A DNA stretch of 64,000 bases from Calothrix sp. PCC 7103 (GTDB lineage Bacteria > Cyanobacteriota > Cyanobacteriia > Cyanobacteriales > Nostocaceae): NCBI RefSeq assembly GCF_000331305.1, contig NZ_KB217483.1, positions 830,340 to 894,339 of the forward strand, given 5' to 3'. Below, piece by piece: positions 28,004 through 36,713 of this stretch. Under the pieces are notes generated by a model, which had not been told where the DNA came from, did not search any database, and saw nothing but the letters and a program-made list of their open reading frames with translations. The position numbers and the translations under genes were made by a program. Each line of letters opens with the position of its first letter. Within the stretch, counting starts at the first letter, position 1.

Positions 28004-29356
28004 ATGATAACACAAGTTTCTCCTAGTCCTATTCCAAATTCCAATGTTGTCAGTCTAACCTCTACTTTGTTAGATAGAGATGTTTATTTAACAGGGTTAT
28101 TAAACAACGTTGTTGTTGGGGAGACGCAACATTGGTTACAAGAAATTAAACAGCGTGCAGCAAATTCGGTACGTCATTCAAATTTACCAACCAACCGTGA
28201 CGAAGAATGGCGTTTTACAGATTTATCCAAATTAAAACAGATAAATTTCAAAAATGCTGTAGAGACACCACATATCGCGTCTGTTCAACCCCAAATTCTA
28301 CCCGAAACCCAAAACAGCCGTTTGGTCTTTATTAACGGTGTATACGTACCAGAATTATCAGCATTATCAGGTTTACCCGAAGGAATATTAGTTACAAATT
28401 TAGCTAATCTACCTGAAGAATATACTGTAAAAGCACAAGAATATTTCGCTCAAGCGGAAGGCGCCTTAGAGGTATTTACAGCTTTAAATACTGCGGGTAT
28501 GCAGGATGCTGCGGTAATTTGGGTGTCGAAAAATGTAGTAGTAGAAACACCAGTTCATTTGGTATATATTACTGCTGGTGAGAGTGCTATTTCTTTGCCG
28601 CGTTGTTTGGTGGTGGCTGATACTGGCTCACAAGTGAGTTTTGTGGAAGAATATGTAACAGGTAAGATGCCTGTTCCACAAGAGGGCAGTTATTTCACCA
28701 ATGCAGTTACGGAAATCTGGATTTCTGATAATGCTAGTGTGAGTCATACTAGGGTACAGAAGGAGGATTTTTCAGCGTTTCATGTTGGTAAAACTGCTGT
28801 TACTCAAGCACGTTATAGTCGTTATACCTGTAATGCTATTAATATTGGTGCGAGCTTAGGGCGCCATAATTTAGAGATTTTACAAGCTGGTGAGCAAACC
28901 GAGACTACCCTGAATGGGTTGGCGATGATTAAAGGTACACAAGTAGCGGATATGCACAGCGCTATTGCTTTAAATCATCCTAATGGTGTTTGTAAACAGC
29001 TACAAAAGAATATTGTCGGTGACAAAGCGCACGCTATTTTTAACGGGAAAGTATTCGTCCCTAAACCAGCACAACAAACCGATGCAGCACAATTAAACCG
29101 TAACTTAATGTTAACCAGTAAGGCACGAGTTGACACAAAACCTCAACTAGAAATTACCGCCGATAACGTTAAATGTGCCCACGGCGCCACGGTTAGTCAG
29201 TTAGAAGATGATCAAATTTTCTATCTGCAAAGTCGAGGTATTGATGAGAATAGTTCGCGTCATCTTTTAATCAATGCCTTCGCCACTGAAATAATCAACA
29301 ACATTCCCGTCACCTCTTTACGCGATAATCTTTTAAACGAAGTCAAACAATTTTAA
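28004..29356 (+). CDS. sufD: Fe-S cluster assembly protein SufD
   Basis: About 450 residues from ATG 28004, one base after the sufC stop; the longer frame from 27980 overlaps sufC and is not preferred. NLPTNRDEEWRFTDLSKLKQ near the N-terminus and CNAINIGASLGRHNLEILQAGEQTETTLNGL are typical. The conserved C-terminal QLEDDQIFYLQSRGIDENSSRHLLINAFATEI is also typical. SufD pairs with SufB in the scaffold complex and is needed for iron acquisition. Confidence 0.96.
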   Translation: MITQVSPSPIPNSNVVSLTSTLLDRDVYLTGLLNNVVVGETQHWLQEIKQRAANSVRHSNLPTNRDEEWRFTDLSKLKQINFKNAVETPHIASVQPQILPETQNSRLVFINGVYVPELSALSGLPEGILVTNLANLPEEYTVKAQEYFAQAEGALEVFTALNTAGMQDAAVIWVSKNVVVETPVHLVYITAGESAISLPRCLVVADTGSQVSFVEEYVTGKMPVPQEGSYFTNAVTEIWISDNASVSHTRVQKEDFSAFHVGKTAVTQARYSRYTCNAINIGASLGRHNLEILQAGEQTETTLNGLAMIKGTQVADMHSAIALNHPNGVCKQLQKNIVGDKAHAIFNGKVFVPKPAQQTDAAQLNRNLMLTSKARVDTKPQLEITADNVKCAHGATVSQLEDDQIFYLQSRGIDENSSRHLLINAFATEIINNIPVTSLRDNLLNEVKQF

Positions 29357-29399
29357 ACAGACAACTAGGAGTTAGATACAAACAACTCCTAACTCGTAA

Positions 29400-29463
29400 G
29401 GTGCGTGACGCTACTAGTTCATTAGTTTCACTTTACGATTGTTATGGCGTCACGCACCCTACC
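29400..29463. repeat. Inverted repeat GGTGCGTGACGCT / GGCGTCACGCACC
   Basis: Arms at 29400-29412 and 29446-29458 in the gap between sufD and sufS. A short stem GGAGTT...AACTCC also lies at about 29367-29391. Same family as 23445 and 50452. Transcription to sufS must pass through it. Confidence 0.8.
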
Positions 29464-29480
29464 CCCTAACTCTTAATCCC

Positions 29481-30746
29481 ATGACTCTTGCAAAAGATAT
29501 TACCATTGCCCACAGAGTACGTCGTGACTTCCCTATTCTCCACCAAGAAGTTAACGGCAAACCTCTTGTTTATTTAGATAGTGCAGCTACTTCTCAAAAA
29601 CCGCTGTTTGTTCTTGATACATGGCGCCACTACCACGAAGGTTACAATTCTAATGTTCACCGTGGCGCCCATACTCTCAGCGCTAAAGCAACAGACGCTT
29701 ACGAAGCCGCACGTGATAAAATTGCAGCATTTATAAACGCCAATTCTCGTAACGAAATCATTTACACCCGCAACGCTTCCGAGGCTATTAACTTGGTAGC
29801 ATATAGCTGGGCAATGAATAATTTAAAAGCAGGGGATGAAATAATCCTCTCAGTGATGGAACACCACAGCAACTTGGTACCCTGGCATTTTGTTGCTCAA
29901 AAAACGGGTGCGGTGTTAAAGCACGTCGAACTCACAGAAGAAGAAACTTTTAATTTTGAACATTTTAAAACATTAATTTCAGAAAAAACTAAATTAGTAT
30001 CGGTAGTGCATGTCTCAAATACCTTGGGATGCATTAACCCCGTCCAAGAGATTTGCGCGCTCGCTCATACATATGGCGCCAAAGTTTTAATTGATGCTTG
30101 CCAAAGTGTACCTCATATGCCTGTAGACGTACAGGAAATAGACTGTGATTGGCTAGTAGCCTCCGGCCATAAAATGTGCGCCCCTACTGGTATTGGTTTC
30201 TTATACGGAAAAGAAGAAATACTCAATGCTATGCCACCCTTCTTAGGCGGTGGAGAAATGATAGCCGATGTATATTTAGACCATTCCACCTACGCAGAAC
30301 TACCACATAAATTTGAAGCAGGCACACCCGCTATAGGTGAAGCTATTGCATTAGGCGCCGCAGTAGATTATTTAACTAAACTAGGTATGGATCAAATTCA
30401 TGCCTACGAAGCCGAACTAACATCATACTTATTTGAACAACTAGAAACCATTCCAGACATTACTATATATGGCCCCAAACCCAACGCCAACGGATTTGGA
30501 AGAGCAGCACTAGCATCCTTCACCGTCGGTGACATCCACCCCAACGACTTATCCGCACTACTAGACCAAGAAGGTGTAGCAATACGTTCCGGGCACCATT
30601 GTACACAACCCTTACACCGCTACTTAAAACTAACAAGCGGAACCGCACGTGCAAGTTTAGCCTTCTACAACACCCACCAAGAAATCGACATATTCATCAA
30701 ATCCCTAAAAGACACAATCGACTTCTTCACCAGCATCCTAAGCTAA
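29481..30746 (+). CDS. sufS: Cysteine desulfurase SufS
   Basis: About 421 residues from ATG 29481; the longer frame from 29439 starts inside a repeat and is rejected. This is a PLP enzyme with the cofactor lysine in [18 protein letters not shown], the motifs [11 protein letters not shown] and [21 protein letters not shown], and the catalytic cysteine in [15 protein letters not shown]. It converts cysteine to alanine and passes persulfide sulfur to the SUF scaffold. Last gene of the suf operon. Confidence 0.96.
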   Translation: MTLAKDITIAHRVRRDFPILHQEVNGKPLVYLDSAATSQKPLFVLDTWRHYHEGYNSNVHRGAHTLSAKATDAYEAARDKIAAFINANSRNEIIYTRNASEAINLVAYSWAMNNLKAGDEIILSVMEHHSNLVPWHFVAQKTGAVLKHVELTEEETFNFEHFKTLISEKTKLVSVVHVSNTLGCINPVQEICALAHTYGAKVLIDACQSVPHMPVDVQEIDCDWLVASGHKMCAPTGIGFLYGKEEILNAMPPFLGGGEMIADVYLDHSTYAELPHKFEAGTPAIGEAIALGAAVDYLTKLGMDQIHAYEAELTSYLFEQLETIPDITIYGPKPNANGFGRAALASFTVGDIHPNDLSALLDQEGVAIRSGHHCTQPLHRYLKLTSGTARASLAFYNTHQEIDIFIKSLKDTIDFFTSILS

Positions 30747-30750
30747 CAAT

Positions 30751-30841
30751 TGTAGGTTGGGTTCCGCAAAGCCTCCACCCAACATTCTTAACATAAACAC
30801 AACAACGCAGTAGAGACATTTTGCAAGAATGTCTCTATATT
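30751..30841. repeat. Two hairpin repeats after sufS
   Basis: GTTGGGTTCC...CCACCCAAC (30755-30784) resembles a common GGTTGGGTT repeat. TAGAGACATT-TTGCAAG-AATGTCTCTA (about 30813-30839) is related to the GTAGAGACGCG palindrome family. Either could end the suf transcript. Confidence 0.55.
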
Positions 30842-30912
30842 TATTTATGGGATTTTGAACTACCGAATCAAAGTTACAGATACACCAATATTCAAATTTC
30901 CCCAAACACGAT

Positions 30913-30969
30913 CGGATTATTTCAGCACGTAAAGCTACTCGTCAGGAGCGAGCAGAGTATGAAAATTGA
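30913..30969 (+). pseudogene. 3' remnant of a BrnT-type toxin gene
   Basis: The frame RIISARKATRQERAEYEN ending at TGA 30967-30969 matches the conserved C-terminus of BrnT ribonuclease toxins. It overlaps the BrnA start as in intact brnTA pairs. The preceding 80 bp does not continue the toxin in any single frame, so the toxin is degraded. Confidence 0.7.
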
Positions 30970-31243
30970 AGCATTAAAAAAGCGGTTGGATCGAAATCGT
31001 CCAATGACCAGTGTGACGATTCGCATTCCCGAAGATGTTATTGAAGACTTAAAGCGTGTTGCACAATTGTTAGGCTTTTCTGGGTATCAGCCATTAATTC
31101 GCGCTTATATCGGTCAAGGATTACGCGCGGATTTAGAACGATTTGAAAGTGAAATCGTGACAGCGTTAATTGCGAGTTTGAAGCGTCGGGGAGTAAGTGA
31201 TGAAATAATTGATGAAGCATTGAACGAAGTGGTTCACAATTAG
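30959..31243 (+). CDS. BrnA-type antitoxin, orphaned
   Basis: The 94-residue protein from ATG 30959 overlaps the end of the toxin remnant (TATGAAAATTGA), the usual toxin-antitoxin arrangement. RPMTSVTIRIPEDVIEDLKRVAQLLGFSGYQPLIRAYIGQGLR is a ribbon-helix-helix-like DNA-binding and oligomerisation region as in BrnA/CopG antitoxins. The longer frame from 30821 begins in repeat sequence and is rejected. With the toxin destroyed it may act only as a repressor or cross-antitoxin. Confidence 0.75.
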   Translation: MKIEALKKRLDRNRPMTSVTIRIPEDVIEDLKRVAQLLGFSGYQPLIRAYIGQGLRADLERFESEIVTALIASLKRRGVSDEIIDEALNEVVHN

Positions 31244-31546
31244 TTTTTTGCTGCTGATGGCGCTAATCATACTTTAGTAACTTTAGGTGCCGATGAAAAA
31301 ACCTATATGAGCATCGGTGGTGGAGCAGGGAAATATATAGTTACTGTGACTTTTGATAATCTTAATTTTTATATATTGGTTGATTTAGCCAAATCTAACA
31401 ATATGGAAAAGTTGGTTGTAGGAGGGCAATATGGAAATTTTACAGCTTTGCAGTGTGTAGATTTATTACGCTGCTTACTTGCGGTTAGAACCTTTGCTTT
31501 GGAAGGAAAGTTGGATGAACTACTGACATGGCAAACAGATAAGTAA
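31244..31546 (+). pseudogene. N-terminally truncated small protein, immunity-protein-like
   Basis: The frame is open from directly after the antitoxin stop: FFAADGANHTLVTLGADEKTYMSIGGGAGKYIVTV... It ends at 31546 with LLAVRTFALEGKLDELLTWQ. The first in-frame ATG (31307) is mid-domain and has no ribosome site, suggesting loss of the 5' end. The compact alpha/beta pattern with VVGGQYGNFTALQCVDL reminds me of small bacterial immunity proteins (Imm1-like), but the assignment is tentative. Confidence 0.45.
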
Positions 31547-31640
31547 GTATATTTACGTTTTTACACAGACGTGATAATGTAAAGACGCTTCACGTTTATA
31601 CATCTACAATTGTTTATATAACTTTTGCAGGTAAACAACT

Positions 31641-32276
31641 ATGCTTGCTACTTCGATAGGCGCCGAACAGCGAACAGTACTGCATAATATTAGCTGGGAA
31701 ACCTTTGAAGCTTTGCTACGTGAAACAGGTAGCGGTAGAGGCTCACGGTTTGCGTATGAAGATGGTACGTTAGAAATTATGACACCCCTGTTTGAACACG
31801 AAAACCCTAAAATTAACTTTGACCGTTTTATATTTATTTTAGCAGAAGAATTAGAAATTGAAATCAAAAGTGCAGGTTCTACAACTATAAAACAAGAAGA
31901 TATCAAAAAAGGTATAGAGCCTGATAATTGTTATTATATTCAGAATGAAGTTGCGGTGAGAGGAAGGGAAACACTTGATTTTGAAACTGACCCTCCTCCA
32001 GACTTAGCCATTGAAATAGATATTACAAGCAGTTCAGTTAATAAATTTTCCATTTATTCAGCATTAAAGGTACCTGAAATTTGGAGATACAACGGAAGCA
32101 AACTTAAATTTTATGAATTGGTAGAAAATAAATATGTAGAACGCGATTATAGTATTGCTTTTCCTTTAGTTGCAGCTAGTGATATTAATAATTTTATTGA
32201 GCAAAGTAAAACCCAGCCAGAAATTGCTTTACTTAAATCATTTCGTGCTTGGGTTAAAAAAAATAATACAAATTGA
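31641..32276 (+). CDS. Uma2-family (DUF820) PD-(D/E)XK nuclease-like protein
   Basis: The 211-residue protein shows the family pattern WETFEALLRETG...FAYEDGTLEIMTPLFEHE (first acidic block), DFETDPPPDLAIEIDITSSS (the D-(X)n-ExD core) and ALKVPEIWRYNGSKLKFYEL. Uma2 genes are highly multiplied in filamentous cyanobacteria and behave as mobile accessory genes. Nuclease activity is predicted from the fold and unproven. A tail of another Uma2 gene remains at 35901-35978. Confidence 0.88.
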   Translation: MLATSIGAEQRTVLHNISWETFEALLRETGSGRGSRFAYEDGTLEIMTPLFEHENPKINFDRFIFILAEELEIEIKSAGSTTIKQEDIKKGIEPDNCYYIQNEVAVRGRETLDFETDPPPDLAIEIDITSSSVNKFSIYSALKVPEIWRYNGSKLKFYELVENKYVERDYSIAFPLVAASDINNFIEQSKTQPEIALLKSFRAWVKKNNTN

Positions 32277-32313
32277 TTAAATAGTGATTGTCATTGATTT
32301 TGGAGCGTTGAAA

Positions 32314-32331
32314 GGGCTGGCAGTGCCCACC
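32314..32331. repeat. Palindromic repeat GGGCTGGCAGTGCCCACC
   Basis: A GGGCAGTGCCCACC-family hairpin copy (compare 27164 and 33385). It lies just before the carbonic anhydrase remnant. Confidence 0.55.
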
Positions 32332-32344
32332 TTACGTGGTAAAT

Positions 32345-32524
32345 TTAGGCAACAATTTTGACTTGTCCTGTATGTAAGTCGTAACGGGCGTCTCTAATTT
32401 GCAGCTTACCTTCATTTTGTAGTTTTGTTAAAACAGTGGAACTTTCTTTTAGTTTTTGCACTTGGTAGCGAATATTAGCAGTAACCGCATCATCTACGGT
32501 ATTAGTGGCAGCTTTTGACCTGAC
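32345..32524 (-). pseudogene. C-terminal remnant of a beta-carbonic anhydrase gene
   Basis: Reading the minus strand, 59 codons are open and end at a stop at 32345-32347. They read VRSKAATNTVDDAVTANIRYQV... and GKLQIRDARYDLHTGQVKIVA, which resembles the C-terminal helices and last strand of cyanobacterial beta-carbonic anhydrases. The zinc-binding N-terminal two-thirds are missing. A GAAACCAGGTTTC repeat lies at the break (32539-32553). Confidence 0.75.
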
Positions 32525-32538
32525 TAATGATTTTGCAT

Positions 32539-32553
32539 AGAAACCAGGTTTCT
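32539..32553. repeat. AGAAACCAGGTTTCT palindrome
   Basis: A perfect 15-bp palindrome (odd centre) of the GAAACCNGGTTTC family, between the carbonic anhydrase remnant and the M48 gene. Confidence 0.65.
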
Positions 32554-32560
32554 TGTTTCT

Positions 32561-33355
32561 TTACAATTTTAATTCTTTTGGTAATGGAGATAAATTTTTA
32601 GATTGATAGTGTTTTTGTTTAATTAATTTTTGTAAATTTTTGACTCGTTGTTGCGGCGCCGGATGCGTTGATAGAAATTCTATATTTATATTTTTTTGTT
32701 TGCTTAATCGATTAAAAAAATCTGTCGCTCCAGCTACATGTCCATAAGTTTTATATAATAAATTTAATCCTATTTCGTCTGCTTGTGATTCTTGCGACTG
32801 CGAATACTTAGCATCACTAAAGGTCGTAATACCAGAAGCGACTGATACTAGTAAATCATTATTTCCTGTGATAGAAGCTAAAGCAATTGGTAGTATTAGT
32901 TGTCTTAATATACTGCGTAGATGGTCGCGGTTCGCAAAATGTCCTAATTCATGACCTAAAATCATCATTAACTCGTTTTCTGACTCTGCTTGTTTGAGTA
33001 AACCATCAAAAATTACAATGCGGTCACCTGGTAATGCTAAAGCGTTTACTGTTTTGTTTGGAACGTAAATTATTTGATAATCACGTTTATGTTGTTCTGA
33101 TGGTAAATTCGATTCTAGTTTATTTAAAAGCTGGTTTAAGATATCTTGTGTTTGTGATGGTTGAGATAATTTCTCATATGTTGGGGCTATTAAGGCGCCT
33201 AACTTTGTTTCTACATCTGGAGGTACTATCCAGACTAGGTTATCTATTAATAAGGCTACTAACCAAATTATACATAGAATGATTGATAAAAATATGCCTA
33301 AGATTATAAATAATTGACGGTTACTAGTTGGTGGGTTGCGATTTGTTGGCGCCAT
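32561..33355 (-). CDS. M48-family zinc metalloprotease
   Basis: The 264-residue protein has one N-terminal membrane anchor (LFIILGIFLSIILCIIWLVALLI, about residues 14-36) and a catalytic domain. The zinc site is HELGHFANRDH, with the third ligand Glu in SQESQADEIGLNLLYK. THPAPQQRVKNLQKLI is the family C-terminal signature. It probably degrades or processes proteins at the membrane, like other small M48 enzymes (HtpX/Oma1/BepA relatives). Stand-alone gene. Confidence 0.9.
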   Translation of the reverse strand: MAPTNRNPPTSNRQLFIILGIFLSIILCIIWLVALLIDNLVWIVPPDVETKLGALIAPTYEKLSQPSQTQDILNQLLNKLESNLPSEQHKRDYQIIYVPNKTVNALALPGDRIVIFDGLLKQAESENELMMILGHELGHFANRDHLRSILRQLILPIALASITGNNDLLVSVASGITTFSDAKYSQSQESQADEIGLNLLYKTYGHVAGATDFFNRLSKQKNINIEFLSTHPAPQQRVKNLQKLIKQKHYQSKNLSPLPKELKL

Positions 33356-33547
33356 TTATTTTTAAGGTAGTGTTAAAATCGTAAGATGGGCAGTGCCCAC
33401 CCTACGCGCTTTGTTCTTTAGCATGACAAACAGATGCTTCGTACCGAGCGCATGACAGAAGTCTAGATTTTGTCTTTGAGCAGTATAAAAAATAGACCGT
33501 TCATCACAAATCAACCATCCGTTACATCCATTGTATCCGTTGCCAGT
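33356..33547. other. Gap with two dispersed repeats
   Basis: GATGGGCAGTGCCCACCCTACG at 33385-33406 is a palindromic repeat. 33515-33544 is the nonamer repeat (complement of AACGGATAC-AATGGATGT-AACGGATGG), lying immediately after the stop of the AIM24 gene. No gene. Confidence 0.6.
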
Positions 33548-34267
33548 TTACCCGTCGCTACTACTAGAACTAGAACTACTTTCAACAGGACGAAATACAT
33601 TCAAGTAATTTATCAAATTATAAAGTTGACGTGACTGTACCCACAACTTACCTGTACCCGTAAACCTACAAACTAAACCTTCTCCACCTAAAACCCCTGT
33701 CTTCAATCCTCTAAACGATAATCCCCCTATCATTTCGACCTTATAATTGAGTGTATCTTCAAATGCTACGATATAACCAGTATCAACTACATACTCACCT
33801 GTAACCGGAATCTCTACAATTCCACCGTAAGAACTAAACCAAATATCTCCTTCACCAATAGCTCTTAATAAAAATAAAGATTCGCCACTGAAAAAGCCTT
33901 TAAATCCTTGAAATTTAGTGTCGATTTCTACGGTTACACTTGATGCAAGAAATCCTGATGATTGTATCATTAAACCTTTACTACCATCAAGGCAATAGTG
34001 CTGTACATCTCCAGGTACACCAGGAGATATATATAATTGACCGGGTTTATCTTTGGCTGTAAAATCACTTAAAAATAGTGATTCACCCGCAAACATTCGA
34101 GCTACACTTTTCATTAAACCCCCTCTCGTTTTGGCTTTCATTTCTATCCAGGGATCCATTGCTGCCATCGCACCTGATTCTACAACTATGGTTTGGTGGG
34201 CTTGTAATTGAACTTTTAACGAAGCGTAAGCAGGTGAGTGTTCAATATTGTAGGCTATTTTATTCAT
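33548..34267 (-). CDS. AIM24-family protein, paralogue 3
   Basis: The 239-residue protein has the AIM24/TIGR00266 pattern: VVESGAMAAMDPWIEMKAKTRGGLM, FAGESLFLSDFTA, ESLFLLRAIGEGDIWFSSYGG, EYVVDTGYIVAFEDTLNYKVE and FRGLKTGVLGGEGLVCRFTGTGKLWVQSR. It ends in a run of serines (SSSSSSSDG). The family forms beta-rich barrel-like folds of uncertain function. Third of three adjacent paralogues on the same strand, so part of a tandem gene family. Confidence 0.9.
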   Translation of the reverse strand: MNKIAYNIEHSPAYASLKVQLQAHQTIVVESGAMAAMDPWIEMKAKTRGGLMKSVARMFAGESLFLSDFTAKDKPGQLYISPGVPGDVQHYCLDGSKGLMIQSSGFLASSVTVEIDTKFQGFKGFFSGESLFLLRAIGEGDIWFSSYGGIVEIPVTGEYVVDTGYIVAFEDTLNYKVEMIGGLSFRGLKTGVLGGEGLVCRFTGTGKLWVQSRQLYNLINYLNVFRPVESSSSSSSSDG

Positions 34268-34300
34268 GTTTATATTTGATGATGGTAATGTTGGGTGAAA

Positions 34301-34987
34301 TTATGAGGTTTTGATAGCTGGTAGCTGTGAGCCAACTAATTGACCAAAGGCGCCTGGGTTATGAGTTTGACAATATACTTTACCTTTGCCTTTAAATCGA
34401 CAAATTAATCCTTCTCCACCAAAAAAGGCACCTAGCCAAGATGTATTTGCTTTACTGATATTAAATGTCAAGCTTTTCTCAAAGGCAACTATGTTACCTG
34501 TGTCAACCACATATTCACCATCAACATCTATTTCATAAATGGCGCCGAACGAAGTCAGTGCAACTTCACCATCGCCACTTATTGTTAACCAAAAAATAGA
34601 CTCTCCAGAAAACAAAGACTTAAAACCTTGAAATCCTAAATCAATATCTACACTCGCAGCACTCGCAAGATATGAACTAGCTTGTACAACTAACTCATTA
34701 TTATTGACTTTGTAAAGTAAAATGTCTCCCATTAATTTTGGCGCTAGAAAAACTTCTCCTCCATTTACCGGAGAACGATAAACGCTCAAAAATAATGATT
34801 CACCACCTAACATTCGCTTCAGTCCACCGAGGATACCTCCTCCTTTTCCTTGTCTCAAAGTGGTGCTGGTGTTAATATTGCCGCTCATAGCAATCATACA
34901 TCCGGCTTCAGCTACTAACTCTTCACCAGCTTGCATTGTTACACGTGCAATGGTACTATCTGGTTGATGTAATAATTTTATATCCAT
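34301..34987 (-). CDS. AIM24-family protein, paralogue 2
   Basis: The 228-residue protein has the same pattern as its neighbours: LVAEAGCMIAMSGNINTSTTLRQGKGGG, LGGESLFLSVYRS, ESIFWLTISGDGEVALTSFGAIYE, EYVVDTGNIVAFEKSLTFNI and FFGGEGLICRFKGKGKVYCQ. It lies 33 bp from paralogue 3 and 25 bp from paralogue 1, so an operon is likely. Sequence divergence between the three is high enough to rule out a recent duplication. Confidence 0.9.
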   Translation of the reverse strand: MDIKLLHQPDSTIARVTMQAGEELVAEAGCMIAMSGNINTSTTLRQGKGGGILGGLKRMLGGESLFLSVYRSPVNGGEVFLAPKLMGDILLYKVNNNELVVQASSYLASAASVDIDLGFQGFKSLFSGESIFWLTISGDGEVALTSFGAIYEIDVDGEYVVDTGNIVAFEKSLTFNISKANTSWLGAFFGGEGLICRFKGKGKVYCQTHNPGAFGQLVGSQLPAIKTS

Positions 34988-35012
34988 TGTTTAATTTCTG
35001 TTTAATTTACTC

Positions 35013-35675
35013 TTAGCGAACTTTAGAACTTAGAAAACGAACTAAACCATCGATACTGCGAGACTGTAAATAAATATCTCCCTGACCGGATAGTTTACTA
35101 ACGACACCTTCCCCAGAAGTCACAGAACCAATTAAACCACCAGCAAGTTTAAGATTTAACTTCATATTTGCTGGATATGCGACTAAATGACCGCTATCAA
35201 CGATAAATTCACCGTCTACACGCTTCTTGGTAATCCCACCATAGGCGCCAAAAAACACCTGTCCTGTACCGCTTAATTTGAGTTTAAATAACCCTTCACC
35301 AGCGAAAAAACTCGAAAAACCTGCCCAAGCTATACCCATTTTGACACCAGGAGTATGAGCGATGTAGGCGCCGGGTTGTAAGCATATTTCGCCGTTATTC
35401 AAATCAAATTGTTCAATATCACCAACGCAAGACTGGTTTAATACTACTGTCAAGGGTTGAGAAGCTTTATTAGAAAACTCGTTGACAAATAAAGATTCAC
35501 CACCGAAAAATTTTTTTAATAACCCAGAAATTAAACCACCAGAGAACTGAGTTTGCATGGATACCTGACCATCCATACTAGTCATGGCGCCTGCTTCTGC
35601 AATAATACTGTCACCAGGGTTAAGCGTGACAAAAATAGACGCAAATGCAGGTTTATAACGGATTTCGTATTTCAA
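35013..35675 (-). CDS. AIM24-family protein, paralogue 1
   Basis: The 220-residue protein is the first gene of the three-gene set. Motifs: IIAEAGAMTSMDGQVSMQTQFSGGLISGLLKKFFGGESLFVNEF, EGLFKLKLSGTGQVFFGAYGG, EFIVDSGHLVAYPANMKLNLKLAGGLIGSVTSGEGVVSKLSGQGDIYLQSR. The function of bacterial AIM24 proteins is poorly known; the mitochondrial namesake affects inner-membrane architecture. Confidence 0.9.
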   Translation of the reverse strand: MKYEIRYKPAFASIFVTLNPGDSIIAEAGAMTSMDGQVSMQTQFSGGLISGLLKKFFGGESLFVNEFSNKASQPLTVVLNQSCVGDIEQFDLNNGEICLQPGAYIAHTPGVKMGIAWAGFSSFFAGEGLFKLKLSGTGQVFFGAYGGITKKRVDGEFIVDSGHLVAYPANMKLNLKLAGGLIGSVTSGEGVVSKLSGQGDIYLQSRSIDGLVRFLSSKVR

Positions 35676-35900
35676 TTGCTCCCACCTCTAATTATAACCA
35701 ATAAATTAATAGATACAATATTTCAACCGTGATATCACGTAAAAATTTATCTATTTGATGATGTATTTATATATTTCATCAATCCACGTCAGGTATAACT
35801 CATAGCCTAGGGTATCCGCAACATATACAGGAATTACGCACGAAAACTTAGAAACCTGGTTTATGCAGCGTAAGTACTAGTATAGTAGAAACTGGGTTTT
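35676..35900. other. Intergenic, repeat-bearing
   Basis: Two GAAACCNGGTTT-family half copies (GAAACCTGGTTTA at about 35851 and GAAACTGGGTTTT at about 35888) lie 37 bp apart. No gene was recognised. Confidence 0.5.
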
Positions 35901-35978
35901 TTATAATTCATCAGGATTTACTCCTAATTGGCGTAAATTTTCTGCTAATCTTTGCGCGCGTTGTTCTGCATCGGTATT
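35901..35978 (-). pseudogene. C-terminal scrap of a Uma2-family gene
   Basis: The minus-strand frame TDAEQRAQRLAENLRQLGVNPDEL ends at a stop at 35901-35903. This is the characteristic coiled tail (ERAEKLAEKLRELGINPD type) of Uma2 proteins. Nothing of the catalytic domain remains. Confidence 0.65.
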
Positions 35979-35998
35979 ATAGATTTATGATATCTATA

Positions 35999-36712
35999 TT
36001 AAGGTTGCCATTTACTCGGTATTAATATCAGTGAGAAGTAAGGAACTGTATCTGGGTCAACTTTTTCTAAGGGTATAATTACTTGATTGCTAGTTGTTGC
36101 ACGTTCGATATATTTCGCACGCTCTGCTAAACCTAAGTCTTTTAATACCCCATATACTTTTCTAAAATGTTTGCCCAGTTTAATAATTACTGCTGCATCT
36201 GCGACTGCTAATTTTTCTGTTAATATTTCTGCGCTTAATATCGAAGATAGCACCATGAATACATCATTACGGTAGGTAAGCGGCGCCCCTAAAGCCGATG
36301 CACTTGCCATAATAGAAGATACTCCCGGTACTACTTCTACATAAAACTGTGGTGACAAACGTGTATAAAGATACATAAAGCTTCCGTAAAAAAACGGATC
36401 GCCTTCGCATAACACCACAACATCCTGACCAGCATTTAAATATTCAGCTAATTTTTCTGCGGCACTGTCATAATAAGGTTGAGCAGATTCCTCAAGTTTA
36501 AAAGGAAAAAGCATTGGTACTTCGATTTGGTTCCCCGTTAAATATGGAGCAATAATTGAACGTGCAAGCGGTTTCTGTTTATCGGATATTGGATAAGCGA
36601 CTACAGGTGAAGCTTGTAATATCCGTAAAGCTTTAATTGTTAATAGTTCTGGGTCTCCTGGTCCGATACCGATACCATACAGGCGCCCAGTTGTTTGAGA
36701 TACTAAAGACAT
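35999..36712 (-). CDS. cobI: Precorrin-2 C20-methyltransferase
   Basis: About 237 residues from ATG 36712, which has GAGGAGG just upstream. It is a tetrapyrrole methylase with the SAM-binding GRLYGIGIGPGDPELLTIKALRIL, VVLCEGDPFFYGSFMYLYTRL and VVPGVSSIMASASALGAPLTYRNDVF. The family methylates C20 of precorrin-2 in cobalamin biosynthesis. It follows cobH after a 1-nt gap in the cobG-cobH-cobI operon. Confidence 0.93.
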   Translation of the reverse strand: MSLVSQTTGRLYGIGIGPGDPELLTIKALRILQASPVVAYPISDKQKPLARSIIAPYLTGNQIEVPMLFPFKLEESAQPYYDSAAEKLAEYLNAGQDVVVLCEGDPFFYGSFMYLYTRLSPQFYVEVVPGVSSIMASASALGAPLTYRNDVFMVLSSILSAEILTEKLAVADAAVIIKLGKHFRKVYGVLKDLGLAERAKYIERATTSNQVIIPLEKVDPDTVPYFSLILIPSKWQP

Positions 36713-36713
36713 G

